Shown here one piece after another: positions 1-5,646 of a DNA stretch of 5,646 bases (position 1 is its first letter; the number at the start of each line of letters is the position of its first letter). The position numbers and the translations under genes were made by a program. Source of the stretch: Clostridiales bacterium (GTDB lineage Bacteria; Bacillota; Clostridia; Tissierellales; Sedimentibacteraceae); NCBI GenBank assembly GCA_003487955.1, contig DNNJ01000152.1, forward strand, positions 1-5,646, written 5' to 3'. The notes under the pieces are model-generated. The model saw nothing but the letters and a program-made list of their open reading frames with translations. It searched no databases and had not been told where the DNA came from.

Positions 1-39
1 ATTGTAATATAATGTTAATGTTTATTATGTCGATTTTCA

Positions 40-48
40 TGGTATAAT
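40..48 (+). promoter_or_regulatory. Extended -10 promoter of the wall-hydrolase gene
   Basis: A perfect TATAAT at 43-48 is preceded by TG at 40-41 in the TGn arrangement, which makes an extended -10 element for the main sigma factor. Transcription would start near 55, giving a leader of about 20 bases. No good -35 is visible; TTTATT at 21-26 with a 16-base spacer is the best and is weak, which fits an extended -10 promoter. A second TATAAT at 8-13 has its -35 region outside the window and cannot be judged. Confidence 0.6.
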
Positions 49-64
49 GTAAAAAAAGAAATAA

Positions 65-72
65 AGAGGTGG
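65..72 (+). promoter_or_regulatory. Ribosome binding site of the wall-hydrolase gene
   Basis: The purine-rich AGAGGTGG matches the anti-Shine-Dalgarno sequence. It abuts the first ATG (73) directly and lies three bases from a second in-frame ATG at 76. Measured from the AGG core (67-69), the gap is 3 bases to the first ATG and 6 to the second, so the second Met is probably the main start. The protein would then be 698 rather than 699 residues, with no effect on the signal peptide. Confidence 0.6.
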
Positions 73-2172
73 ATGATGAAAATAAAATATTTTAAATGGC
101 CAATTTTTATTTCATTGTTATTATTGATTGCTTTTGTTCAATATTCTGCACCGGATGCTTATGCCGAAGACTCCATTAAGATAGTAATTGACGGCAAGAG
201 AATAAAACCCGATGTGGATCCTTATATAAGTAATGACAGAACATTAGTGCCCATAAGGATAATAGCCGAAGAATTGGATTCTGTAGTTGAATGGGACAAT
301 GATAACAGGGCGGTTCATATATCTAAAGAAGATGTACATATACTTCTTAGAATTGACAGTTACTTAGTTGAATATACAAATGATAATGAAACTACACACA
401 CAATTATTGATGTGGCTCCTCAAATAACCGGAGACCGTACCTTTGTTCCCATACGTTTAATAAGCAATGCCTTGGGTGTGGGGATAGAATGGGACAATGA
501 TGAAAGAGCAGTATATGTGGATTCATCAGAAAGCTCTGAAGTTACGAATTTTTTTGATGTGGAAATTTCATCGATAAAAGCTGGACAAACTATTACAGGA
601 ACAACCGAGCTATATACAAGAATTATAAATGATGCACCCAAAGGAGCAAAAGAAATAAAATATCTTCTTTTAGATAGGGATACGGCAAAAGGATTTGTTA
701 TTGCAGGAGGCAGCAGCATAAATAGCCCTTATGAATGGGTTCCTGCCATGGAAGACAATGGGCAGAAAGTTCTTGTTTCAGCATTTTATGATGCAAAAGG
801 TAATTTCTTAGTAGGCGATTCGATACCGGTTACGGTAAAAATAGACCCTCAGATAGAGCTAAAAGGTATAACTGAAGGTCAGCTGATTACAGACTATTCG
901 GTACCTTTAAGCACAAACTTGAATTTCTCGGCATCATATGTAAAATATGAAATGATAAACCCTGATAACGGGGCATATTATATTTCTCCCGGAGTTGACC
1001 CGGAGCAATCATTCACAATGATTCCTGTTATGGAAGACAACGGCAATATGTCTGTAAGAGTTATTGCTTATGATACTAAGGGAAATGCATACCATGGCGA
1101 ATATGTAAACATTGGAATTGACGTTGACAGATATCTTTATTTAGGCGGAGTTAAACAGGGACAATCAATTGACGGTTCTGTAACCCTACTGGCACAAAGA
1201 AATTTCAATGTAACTGATACGGAATACATAATGGTTGATAATGCAACCGGTGAAGAAACCTTGATGTTTAAATCAGGTTATGGTTCATACTCCTGGTTCC
1301 CGGGGCCTGAAGATGCAGGGAGCAAAAATTTATATGTAAGGGTAAAAGATACAGCAGGCAATACTCACATAAGCAGCAGAGTAACGGTTAATGTAACGGG
1401 CACTCCAAAACTTCTGCTGCAAGGAGTAGGACCAGGACAGGTTTTAACGCAAGCAGCAGAGCTGAATATTAAAACGAATGTGAAATTAGACAGTATAAAA
1501 TATATTCTTACAAATGCAAGGACAGGTAAGGAAATAGTAATATCGGAGAAAAACATTGCAGTAATTATTCCTGAAGAAGGTGATGATGGCTCTTGGAGCT
1601 TAAGAGCGGAAGGGATATATGGCGGTAAGACAATCATAAGTGAAGAGGTTAAATTTACAATTTATACGGGGCAGCTATATTCGGCTAAACCTGTGATTGA
1701 AAAAGACTTATATTTAGACTTGGTCTCCAAGCTTGCTGTGAATACAAGAAAATTTACAGGTATGTCAGCTTCACTGCAAGTTGCACAGGCAATATTGGAA
1801 ACAGGCTGGGGACAAAGTGTACCTGTGGACAAATATGAAGGCAGGTTTTCCTACAATCTTTTTGGAATAAAAGGTGAGGGGACAAATGGCTCAGTAACCT
1901 CCAATACATGGGAGGAATATAACGGAGTGGCATTCAGGATAGATGCCGAGTTCAGAGCATACAACAATGAAAAAGAGAGTTGGCAGGACCACAAGGACTT
2001 ATTGCTTTTAAGAGAAAGATACGCACCTTTCAGAGAAGTGATGTACGACAGCACAAAAGGAGCCTGGGCACTTAAAAGATGCGGATATGCAACAGATTCC
2101 CAGTACGCAATCAAACTGATAGACATTATTAACAGATACGATTTAAAAGGATTAGATGAAGTAACGATATAA
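73..2172 (+). CDS. Secreted GH73 glucosaminidase with stalk domain and four beta-type repeats
   Basis: A 699-residue exported peptidoglycan hydrolase, expected to cleave N-acetylglucosaminyl bonds in the cell wall. Residues 1-31 form a signal peptide: Lys-rich start, hydrophobic core near 10-22, likely cut after Ala-Tyr-Ala at 29-31. Residues ~34-150 resemble the copper amine oxidase N-terminal ('stalk') domain, with two halves each carrying an R-T-[LF]-V-P-I-R motif and then EWDND. Residues ~163-540 hold four repeats, each opening with a Gly-Gln pair (171, 269, 363, 455); the first three contain a P-x-x-E-D-x-G motif, degenerate in the fourth. The C-terminal ~545-695 is a GH73 (FlgJ/LytG-like) domain: predicted catalytic Glu576 in LETGWGQS, NLFGIKG at 595-601 and GYATD at 671-675. 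No sortase motif, membrane anchor or SLH domain is seen, so retention presumably relies on the N-terminal domains. Mature sequence has a single Cys just before GYATD. The stalk domain gives no evidence of oxidase activity. Function is confident; the physiological role (growth, separation, lysis) is not. Confidence 0.93.
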   Translation: MMKIKYFKWPIFISLLLLIAFVQYSAPDAYAEDSIKIVIDGKRIKPDVDPYISNDRTLVPIRIIAEELDSVVEWDNDNRAVHISKEDVHILLRIDSYLVEYTNDNETTHTIIDVAPQITGDRTFVPIRLISNALGVGIEWDNDERAVYVDSSESSEVTNFFDVEISSIKAGQTITGTTELYTRIINDAPKGAKEIKYLLLDRDTAKGFVIAGGSSINSPYEWVPAMEDNGQKVLVSAFYDAKGNFLVGDSIPVTVKIDPQIELKGITEGQLITDYSVPLSTNLNFSASYVKYEMINPDNGAYYISPGVDPEQSFTMIPVMEDNGNMSVRVIAYDTKGNAYHGEYVNIGIDVDRYLYLGGVKQGQSIDGSVTLLAQRNFNVTDTEYIMVDNATGEETLMFKSGYGSYSWFPGPEDAGSKNLYVRVKDTAGNTHISSRVTVNVTGTPKLLLQGVGPGQVLTQAAELNIKTNVKLDSIKYILTNARTGKEIVISEKNIAVIIPEEGDDGSWSLRAEGIYGGKTIISEEVKFTIYTGQLYSAKPVIEKDLYLDLVSKLAVNTRKFTGMSASLQVAQAILETGWGQSVPVDKYEGRFSYNLFGIKGEGTNGSVTSNTWEEYNGVAFRIDAEFRAYNNEKESWQDHKDLLLLRERYAPFREVMYDSTKGAWALKRCGYATDSQYAIKLIDIINRYDLKGLDEVTI

Positions 2173-2175
2173 AAA

Positions 2176-2243
2176 ATACGGGGACATTCCTTCGAAATCT
2201 ATCCCTAAGAGGGCAGCTTAATTTTGAAGATGTGTCCCCATAT
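2176..2243. repeat. Long imperfect hairpin, REP/MITE-like
   Basis: Nested inverted repeats fold the whole segment into one hairpin. The outer arms are GGGGACA (2180-2186) and TGTCCCC (2233-2239), extended by ATA/TAT beyond one mismatch. After a 3x3 internal loop, CTTCGAAAT (2190-2198) pairs with ATTTTGAAG (2221-2229) over nine positions, including one G-U pair. At the tip CCCT (2203-2206) pairs with AGGG (2210-2213). It begins three bases after the hydrolase stop. No T-run follows on the + strand, so it is not a standard terminator for that gene; on the - strand a run of six T follows two bases beyond the GGGGACA/TGTCCCC stem. From memory, elements ending in GGGGACA/TGTCCCC are often dispersed in bacterial genomes and linked to REP-associated (Y1) transposases. 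That assignment is inference; the folding is visible. Confidence 0.6.
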
Positions 2244-2258
2244 CTATGCAATATTAAA

Positions 2259-2287
2259 TTGTTAATTAAATCCAATTGGGATATAAT
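2259..2287 (+). promoter_or_regulatory. Probable sigma-A promoter for the rdgB operon
   Basis: TTGTTA (2259-2264, four of six matches to TTGACA) is separated by exactly 17 bases from a perfect TATAAT (2282-2287). Transcription would start near 2294, leaving an untranslated leader of roughly 185 bases that includes the palindromic repeat at 2341-2402. The region is AT-rich, so chance -10 matches are expected (another TATAAT lies at 2311-2316 without a usable -35), but the spacing here is ideal. Confidence 0.55.
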
Positions 2288-2340
2288 AAATATAAGATAT
2301 AGATTGCATGTATAATTTCCATTTCAATATTCTCGTTTTT

Positions 2341-2402
2341 GTCATCCTGAGCGTAAGCGAAGGATCTCATGAGATTCTTCGGGCTAAAGCCCTCAGAATG
2401 AA
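2341..2402. repeat. Palindromic intergenic repeat (TCATnCTGAGC...GCGAAGGAT family), full copy
   Basis: The outer arms TCATCCTGAG (2342-2351) and CTCAGAATGA (2392-2401) pair at nine of ten positions. Inside are two further hairpins: a near-perfect palindrome at 2358-2381 centred on CTCATGAG, and GGGC-TAAA-GCCC at 2381-2392. The unit therefore folds into a compact branched structure. A diverged partial copy in the same orientation lies at 3589-3613. Similar sequences (TCAT-C/T-CTGAGCG..AGCGAAG-A/G-ATCTC) are, from memory, scattered between genes in many bacterial genomes. It lies in the predicted leader of rdgB. It is not a tRNA: no acceptor stem, T-loop or anticodon arm can be laid out. Confidence 0.75.
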
Positions 2403-2480
2403 GATATGTTAGGATACTTAGGGAAGTCACAGAGAAATAAAGGGTACGAGAAACTAAAGAAATAAGCGGGGAAATGACAA

Positions 2481-3098
2481 ATGAACAGAAGGATAATTTT
2501 ATCAACCGGTAACACACATAAGATTCATGAAATAAAAGGTATTTTAAAGGATATGCCCTTTGAGGTGGTATCCAAAAATGATTTGGGATATGAAGAGTTT
2601 GATGTGGTGGAGGACGGCAGCACATTAGAGGAAAATGCCCTTAAAAAAGCTGAAGAGCTTCATAAGCTCACAAAAGGGATAGTCATCGCCGATGATACAG
2701 GATTATTTGTAGATGCACTGAACGGAGAGCCCGGAGTATATTCTTCAAGGTATTCAGGTGAAGAAGCAACCTATGCAGACAATAATAAACTTCTCTTAAA
2801 TAAGTTAAAAGATGTTTCAAATGAAAAAAGAGCCGCTTATTTTAAAACTGTTATTGCTGTTATTTTCGAAGATGGAAGCAGGTTAACTGCGGAAGGCATT
2901 TGCAGAGGTTATATAGCACTTGAGGAAAGAGGTAAAAGAGGTTTTGGATATGATCCTTTATTTGTTGTGGAAGGAACAGATAAAACCTTTTCTGAAATGA
3001 CGGAAGAAGAAAAAAATAAACTCAGTCACAGAGCAAATGCACTTAATAATTTAAAGGGTAAGTTGGAGGCAATAATTGAAAATCTTAGTAATGAGTGA
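2481..3098 (+). CDS. rdgB: XTP/dITP diphosphatase (non-canonical purine NTP pyrophosphatase), RdgB/HAM1 family
   Basis: A cytosolic house-cleaning enzyme of 205 residues, the usual family length. It hydrolyses dITP, ITP and XTP to the monophosphate and pyrophosphate, keeping deaminated purines out of DNA and RNA. Family landmarks appear in order: the nucleotide-binding start STGNTHK (8-14), the metal/substrate acidic segment VEDGSTLEENA (43-53), ADDTGL (70-75) with the catalytic Asp pair 71-72, GEPGVYSSRYSG (82-93), FGYDPLF (155-161) and the C-terminal SHR (182-184). The ATG at 2481 is chosen because it puts the first beta strand (RIILSTGN) right at the N-terminus, as in homologues. Its ribosome site, GGGGAA at 2468-2473, is modest. 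A second ATG at 2474 is out of frame and opens only a 12-codon reading frame ending inside rdgB. The 3' end overlaps the phosphodiesterase gene by 23 bases. In Bacillus subtilis the equivalent pair is ysnA-ysnB, behind rph; rph is not found upstream here. Confidence 0.96.
   Translation: MNRRIILSTGNTHKIHEIKGILKDMPFEVVSKNDLGYEEFDVVEDGSTLEENALKKAEELHKLTKGIVIADDTGLFVDALNGEPGVYSSRYSGEEATYADNNKLLLNKLKDVSNEKRAAYFKTVIAVIFEDGSRLTAEGICRGYIALEERGKRGFGYDPLFVVEGTDKTFSEMTEEEKNKLSHRANALNNLKGKLEAIIENLSNE
3065..3069 (+). promoter_or_regulatory. Ribosome binding site inside rdgB, sets TTG start of the phosphodiesterase
   Basis: GGAGG lies within the last codons of rdgB, six bases before TTG at 3076, an ideal distance. 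It supports the TTG start over the in-frame ATG at 3091, which has no comparable site at the right distance and would remove the first beta strand of the protein. Confidence 0.8.
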
Positions 3099-3561
3099 CA
3101 GCCACAATGTTATATTAAATTCTCAAATAGAGGATATAAAAAAAGAAGGGGTCTTCGACCTATTAATTCATTGCGGCGATAAATACAATGATGCAGAAAA
3201 ATTTGCCGAAAAACTACATATTGAAAAGGTGTTAAATGTTCCGGGAAACTGTGATATGAGCATCATAGGCAAGGAATCCATAATAATCCAAGAAATTGAA
3301 GGCAAGAAATTCATAATTACTCATGGACATACACATAATGTGAAGTTAAATTTAAACAAGCTGAAGGATTATGCGAAGAAAAACAAGGCGGATATAGTTT
3401 TATACGGACATACTCATAAGGCACAAAACGAATTTATCGACAATATATTATATTTTAATCCGGGCAGCACAATATTTCCAAAGGACGGACGTGCAAGCTT
3501 TGGTGTAATAGAGATAACCAAAGATTCTTTTAACAGCAGAATAGTACCATTGGATAATTAG
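3076..3561 (+). CDS. YfcE/MJ0936-type metallophosphoesterase (phosphodiesterase)
   Basis: A 161-residue cytosolic calcineurin-like phosphoesterase with a two-metal centre; family members such as E. coli YfcE and archaeal MJ0936 hydrolyse model phosphodiesters, but the natural substrate is unclear. The metal-binding motifs are complete and in order: SDSH (7-10, Asp8 and His10), HCGD (32-35, Asp35), PGNCD (56-60, Asn58), THGHTH (82-87) and GHTH (111-114), followed by the family's NPGS (128-131). The start is TTG at 3076: this gives the typical MKILVMSDSH opening and has GGAGG six bases upstream, whereas the ATG at 3091 would begin at MSDSH and lose the first strand. The gene overlaps rdgB by 23 bases in another frame, so the two are almost certainly cotranscribed and probably translationally coupled. 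The pairing matches the Bacillus subtilis neighbours ysnA-ysnB. A terminator follows 10 bases after the stop. Family is certain; a role in nucleotide metabolism is inferred only from the linkage. Confidence 0.94.
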   Translation: MKILVMSDSHNVILNSQIEDIKKEGVFDLLIHCGDKYNDAEKFAEKLHIEKVLNVPGNCDMSIIGKESIIIQEIEGKKFIITHGHTHNVKLNLNKLKDYAKKNKADIVLYGHTHKAQNEFIDNILYFNPGSTIFPKDGRASFGVIEITKDSFNSRIVPLDN

Positions 3562-3571
3562 ATCTTGACAT

Positions 3572-3620
3572 AATCCTTCCCACTGGTATGTCATACTGAG
3601 CCCGGCGAAGGATTTTTTTT
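3572..3620 (+). terminator. Rho-independent terminator of the rdgB operon
   Basis: AATCCTTC (3572-3579) pairs perfectly with GAAGGATT (3607-3614), and the 3' arm runs straight into a tract of eight T (3613-3620). The 27-base loop is long for a terminator but can fold further through GTAT (3586-3589) and ATAC (3593-3596). It sits 10 bases after the phosphodiesterase stop and before the uvrB promoter, so it should separate the two units. The 3' arm belongs to a copy of the palindromic repeat at 2341-2402. Confidence 0.75.
3589..3613. repeat. Partial, diverged copy of the palindromic intergenic repeat
   Basis: TGTCATACTGAGC, then three unmatched bases, then GCGAAGGAT matches the left half of the 2341-2402 element in the same orientation (there TGTCATCCTGAGC, four bases, GCGAAGGAT). 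The right half of the full element (the ATGAGATTCTTCG part and the GGGC/GCCC hairpin) is replaced by the T-run of the terminator. Confidence 0.7.
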
Positions 3621-3644
3621 GCATATTTTTGCTTGCAGATTTTG

Positions 3645-3673
3645 TTGACTTAACAAAGCAAAAATTATATAAT
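3645..3673 (+). promoter_or_regulatory. Sigma-A promoter of uvrB
   Basis: TTGACT (3645-3650, five of six to consensus) and a perfect TATAAT (3668-3673) are spaced by exactly 17 bases. Transcription should start near 3680, inside the LexA box, giving a leader of about 30 bases. This is the strongest promoter in the window, as expected for a gene whose activity is held down by a repressor. Confidence 0.85.
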
Positions 3674-3677
3674 GGAA

Positions 3678-3691
3678 CGAACATACGTTTT
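3678..3691 (+). promoter_or_regulatory. LexA (DinR-type) SOS box controlling uvrB
   Basis: CGAACATACGTTTT matches the Gram-positive LexA consensus CGAACRNRYGTTYG at 13 of 14 positions, differing only at the last base. The core is GAAC-N4-GTTT. It begins four bases after the -10 and covers the predicted start point, where bound LexA would block RNA polymerase. uvrB is an established SOS gene in Bacillus, so DNA damage should induce this gene through RecA-stimulated LexA self-cleavage. Confidence 0.88.
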
Positions 3692-3709
3692 GAGAAAAAG
3701 GAGCACCTT

Positions 3710-5646
3710 ATGGGTGAATTTAAAATTAAATCTGATTATATTCCAACCGGAGACCAACCTGGAGCAATAGAGAAAATTACTGAAGGATTGAAGAAAAATT
3801 ATAAATATCAAACACTTCTTGGAGTTACCGGCTCAGGAAAAACATTCACGATGGCAAATATAATTGAAAAGATACAAAAACCAACCCTTGTTTTAGCTCA
3901 CAACAAGACATTGGCAGCTCAGCTATGCTCGGAATTCAAGGAGTTTTTTCCTGATAATGCAGTAGAATACTTTGTCAGCTATTATGATTACTATCAGCCG
4001 GAGGCATATGTGCCAAGCAGTGATACATTCATAGAGAAGGACGCATCCATAAATGATGAAATAGATAAATTAAGACACTCTGCAACCGCTGCACTTTTTG
4101 AAAGAAAAGATGTTGTAATTGTTGCCAGTGTTTCCTGCATTTATGGATTAGGCAGTCCAATAGATTATGAGAATCTTGTTATATCTCTTAGACCGGGAAT
4201 GATTAAGGACAGAGATGAAATAATCAGAAAGCTTGTGGAAATTCAATATAAGAGAAATGACATAGCATTTACAAGAGGAACTTTCAGGGTAAGAGGAGAT
4301 ACTGTGGAAATATTCCCTGCTTCATCTTCTGAAAATGCCATAAGAGTGGAGTTTTTTGGAGATGAAGTGGACAGGATTACGGAAATTAATACGGTAACGG
4401 GAGAAATACTAGGCAGGAGAAATCATATTTCAATATTCCCTGCAACCCACTATGCCACAACAGAGGAAAATGTGAACAGGGCAGTTGAAAGCATTAAGGT
4501 TGAACTTCAGGAAAGATTGAAACATCTTGAAAGCGAAAACAAATTGCTCGAAATGCAGCGATTGGAGCAAAGAACAAATTATGATATTGAAATGCTTCAG
4601 GAAATGGGCTACTGCAATGGAATTGAGAATTATTCAAGACATATAAACAACTTGCAGCCGGGAGCAAGACCATATACATTGCTTGATTATTTTCCCAAGG
4701 ATTTTTTAATGATAATAGATGAGTCTCACATGTCAATTCCGCAGGTAAGAGGCATGTACAACGGTGACAGGGCAAGGAAAACAACTTTGGTGGAATACGG
4801 CTTCAGACTTCCCTCGGCTCTTGATAACAGACCGCTGAAATTTGATGAATTTGAAAATATTATTAATCAGGCTGTGTTTTTAAGTGCAACACCGGGTCCC
4901 TATGAGGCAGAGCATTCCCAAAATGTAGTCGAGCAAATTATTCGTCCTACGGGACTTATTGACCCGCCCATATATGTAAGACCGGTTGAAAATCAAATAG
5001 ATGACCTTATAAATGAAATAAGGAAGTCAACCGATAAAGCTCAGAGGGTATTGATTACAACTCTTACAAAGAAAATGGCTGAAGATTTGACAGCTTACTT
5101 TAAAAGTGCCGGAATCAAGGTAAGATATCTGCATTCCGATGTAGAAACATTGGAAAGAATGGAAATAATAAGAGACCTGCGCATGGGTGAGTTTGATGTG
5201 CTTGTAGGAATAAACCTTTTAAGGGAAGGATTGGATTTGCCTGAGGTATCCTTGGTAGCAATACTTGATGCGGACAAGGAGGGATTCCTTCGCTCGGAAA
5301 CATCACTTATACAGACGGTGGGAAGAGCAGCTCGAAATATTGACGGAAGGGTTATAATGTATGCAGATAGAATAACCGGCTCCATGGAAAGGACAATAAA
5401 GGAAACAAACAGGAGAAGGGAAATTCAGGATAAGTATAATAATGAGCACAACATTACTCCAAAATCAGTAGTTAAGGCAGTACGTGACGTAATAGAAGCT
5501 ACAAAGGCAGCAGAGGAAGAAGCAAAATACAAAACAAAGGGTAAGGATATCAGTGTTTTTGAATATATTATAGAATTAGAAAAAGAAATGCGAATAGCTG
5601 CCGAAAACTTAGAGTTTGAAAAAGCAGCACATTACAGAGATGAAAT
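3710..5646 (+). CDS. uvrB: Excinuclease ABC subunit UvrB, 3' end cut by window
   Basis: The damage-verifying helicase-like subunit of nucleotide excision repair. It is loaded by UvrA, inserts a beta-hairpin between the strands, and recruits UvrC for incision. The 645 complete codons visible have no stop; family members are about 655-675 residues, so only a short tail is missing. Visible motifs: Walker A GVTGSGKT (38-45), the aromatic beta-hairpin [10 protein letters not shown] (91-100), Walker B DESH (337-340), [11 protein letters not shown] (502-512) and QTVGRAARN (535-543) of the second RecA-like domain, then the start of the UVR motif from ~617 ([22 protein letters not shown]), which contacts UvrC and UvrA. 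All key residues look intact. The ATG at 3710 is supported by AAGGAG (3698-3703) six bases upstream and by alignment of the [17 protein letters not shown] opening with homologues. It has its own promoter and LexA box and is insulated from the operon upstream. uvrA commonly follows but is beyond the edge. Confidence 0.98.
   Translation, partial: MGEFKIKSDYIPTGDQPGAIEKITEGLKKNYKYQTLLGVTGSGKTFTMANIIEKIQKPTLVLAHNKTLAAQLCSEFKEFFPDNAVEYFVSYYDYYQPEAYVPSSDTFIEKDASINDEIDKLRHSATAALFERKDVVIVASVSCIYGLGSPIDYENLVISLRPGMIKDRDEIIRKLVEIQYKRNDIAFTRGTFRVRGDTVEIFPASSSENAIRVEFFGDEVDRITEINTVTGEILGRRNHISIFPATHYATTEENVNRAVESIKVELQERLKHLESENKLLEMQRLEQRTNYDIEMLQEMGYCNGIENYSRHINNLQPGARPYTLLDYFPKDFLMIIDESHMSIPQVRGMYNGDRARKTTLVEYGFRLPSALDNRPLKFDEFENIINQAVFLSATPGPYEAEHSQNVVEQIIRPTGLIDPPIYVRPVENQIDDLINEIRKSTDKAQRVLITTLTKKMAEDLTAYFKSAGIKVRYLHSDVETLERMEIIRDLRMGEFDVLVGINLLREGLDLPEVSLVAILDADKEGFLRSETSLIQTVGRAARNIDGRVIMYADRITGSMERTIKETNRRREIQDKYNNEHNITPKSVVKAVRDVIEATKAAEEEAKYKTKGKDISVFEYIIELEKEMRIAAENLEFEKAAHYRDE

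Larger units (their letters stand above)
2173..2480. other. Spacer between hydrolase gene and rdgB
   Basis: This 308-base spacer has no credible gene. From left to right it holds a long imperfect hairpin (2176-2243), a promoter (2259-2287), an AT-rich stretch, a palindromic repeat (2341-2402) and a purine-rich tract leading into rdgB. In the last part AGAAATAA occurs twice (2433-2440 and 2458-2465), each followed within a few bases by a G-run, suggesting a small diverged duplication. No standard terminator with a T-run is seen for the upstream gene on the + strand. Confidence 0.7.

Noticed and set aside
420..719. - strand open frames within the hydrolase gene (also 1365-1637 and 1851-2126)
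   Set aside because: They are shadows of a strongly supported coding sequence, with no family resemblance.
2342..2401. Branched fold of the repeat considered as a tRNA or riboswitch
   Set aside because: There is no 7-base acceptor stem, T-loop or anticodon arm, and no riboswitch core is recognised. A related copy near 3600 shows it to be a dispersed repeat.
2474..2512. Twelve-codon reading frame from the ATG at 2474, considered as a leader peptide
   Set aside because: It overlaps the rdgB start in another frame, sits only two bases from the purine-rich site, and its peptide has no attenuator-like feature. More likely incidental.
2266..2625. 119-codon open frame on the - strand across the spacer and the start of rdgB
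   Set aside because: It runs antisense through the conserved rdgB N-terminus and through the palindromic repeat. It has no recognisable domain. Translated copies of such intergenic repeats often produce spurious small proteins.
3448..3684. 78-codon open frame on the - strand over the end of the phosphodiesterase gene, the terminator and the uvrB promoter
   Set aside because: It covers well-supported control signals on the other strand, shows no domain, and is explained by chance.
4494..5385. - strand open frames within uvrB (4494-4784, 5095-5385, 5115-5306)
   Set aside because: They lie antisense to highly conserved UvrB motifs; two overlap each other in different frames and none resembles a known protein.
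1..5646. CRISPR array, prophage or transposase gene, toxin-antitoxin pair, or novel defence system
   Set aside because: There are no regularly spaced direct repeats, no recombinase or transposase frames and no unexplained gene cluster. Every convincing frame belongs to a known family.

Overview
The window looks like chromosomal DNA of a low-GC, Gram-positive bacterium, most likely a member of the Clostridia. The base composition is AT-rich, with many AGA and ATA codons and strong purine-rich Shine-Dalgarno sites. A signal-peptide-bearing wall hydrolase carries surface ('stalk') domains of a type common in Clostridia, and the uvrB gene has a Gram-positive (DinR-type) LexA box. The genus cannot be fixed from this sequence. 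All genes lie on the + strand.

Layout. (1) 1-72: short leader with an extended -10 promoter. (2) 73-2172: secreted peptidoglycan hydrolase, made of a signal peptide, a copper-amine-oxidase-N-like domain with two similar halves, four ~95-residue beta-type repeats and a C-terminal GH73 glucosaminidase domain. (3) 2173-2480: a 308-base spacer holding a long imperfect hairpin right after the stop codon, a good sigma-A promoter, and a compact palindromic intergenic repeat. (4) 2481-3098 and 3076-3561: rdgB and a YfcE/MJ0936-type phosphodiesterase. They overlap by 23 bases; the second gene starts at TTG with a strong ribosome site inside the first. (5) 3562-3709: a terminator whose 3' arm lies in a diverged copy of the same palindromic repeat, then a near-consensus promoter with a LexA box just downstream of the -10. 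(6) 3710-end: uvrB, complete at the 5' end and cut by the window edge inside its C-terminal UVR motif.

How the genes fit together. RdgB removes non-canonical purine triphosphates before they enter DNA and UvrB repairs bulky lesions, so the right part has a genome-maintenance theme. They are nevertheless separate transcription units, with a terminator and an SOS-controlled promoter between them. The hydrolase upstream appears to be an independent unit acting outside the cell.

I found no convincing previously undescribed system. The most interesting material is non-coding: the two related palindromic repeats flanking the rdgB operon (one apparently serving as its terminator), the separate hairpin element behind the hydrolase gene, and the layout of the uvrB control region.
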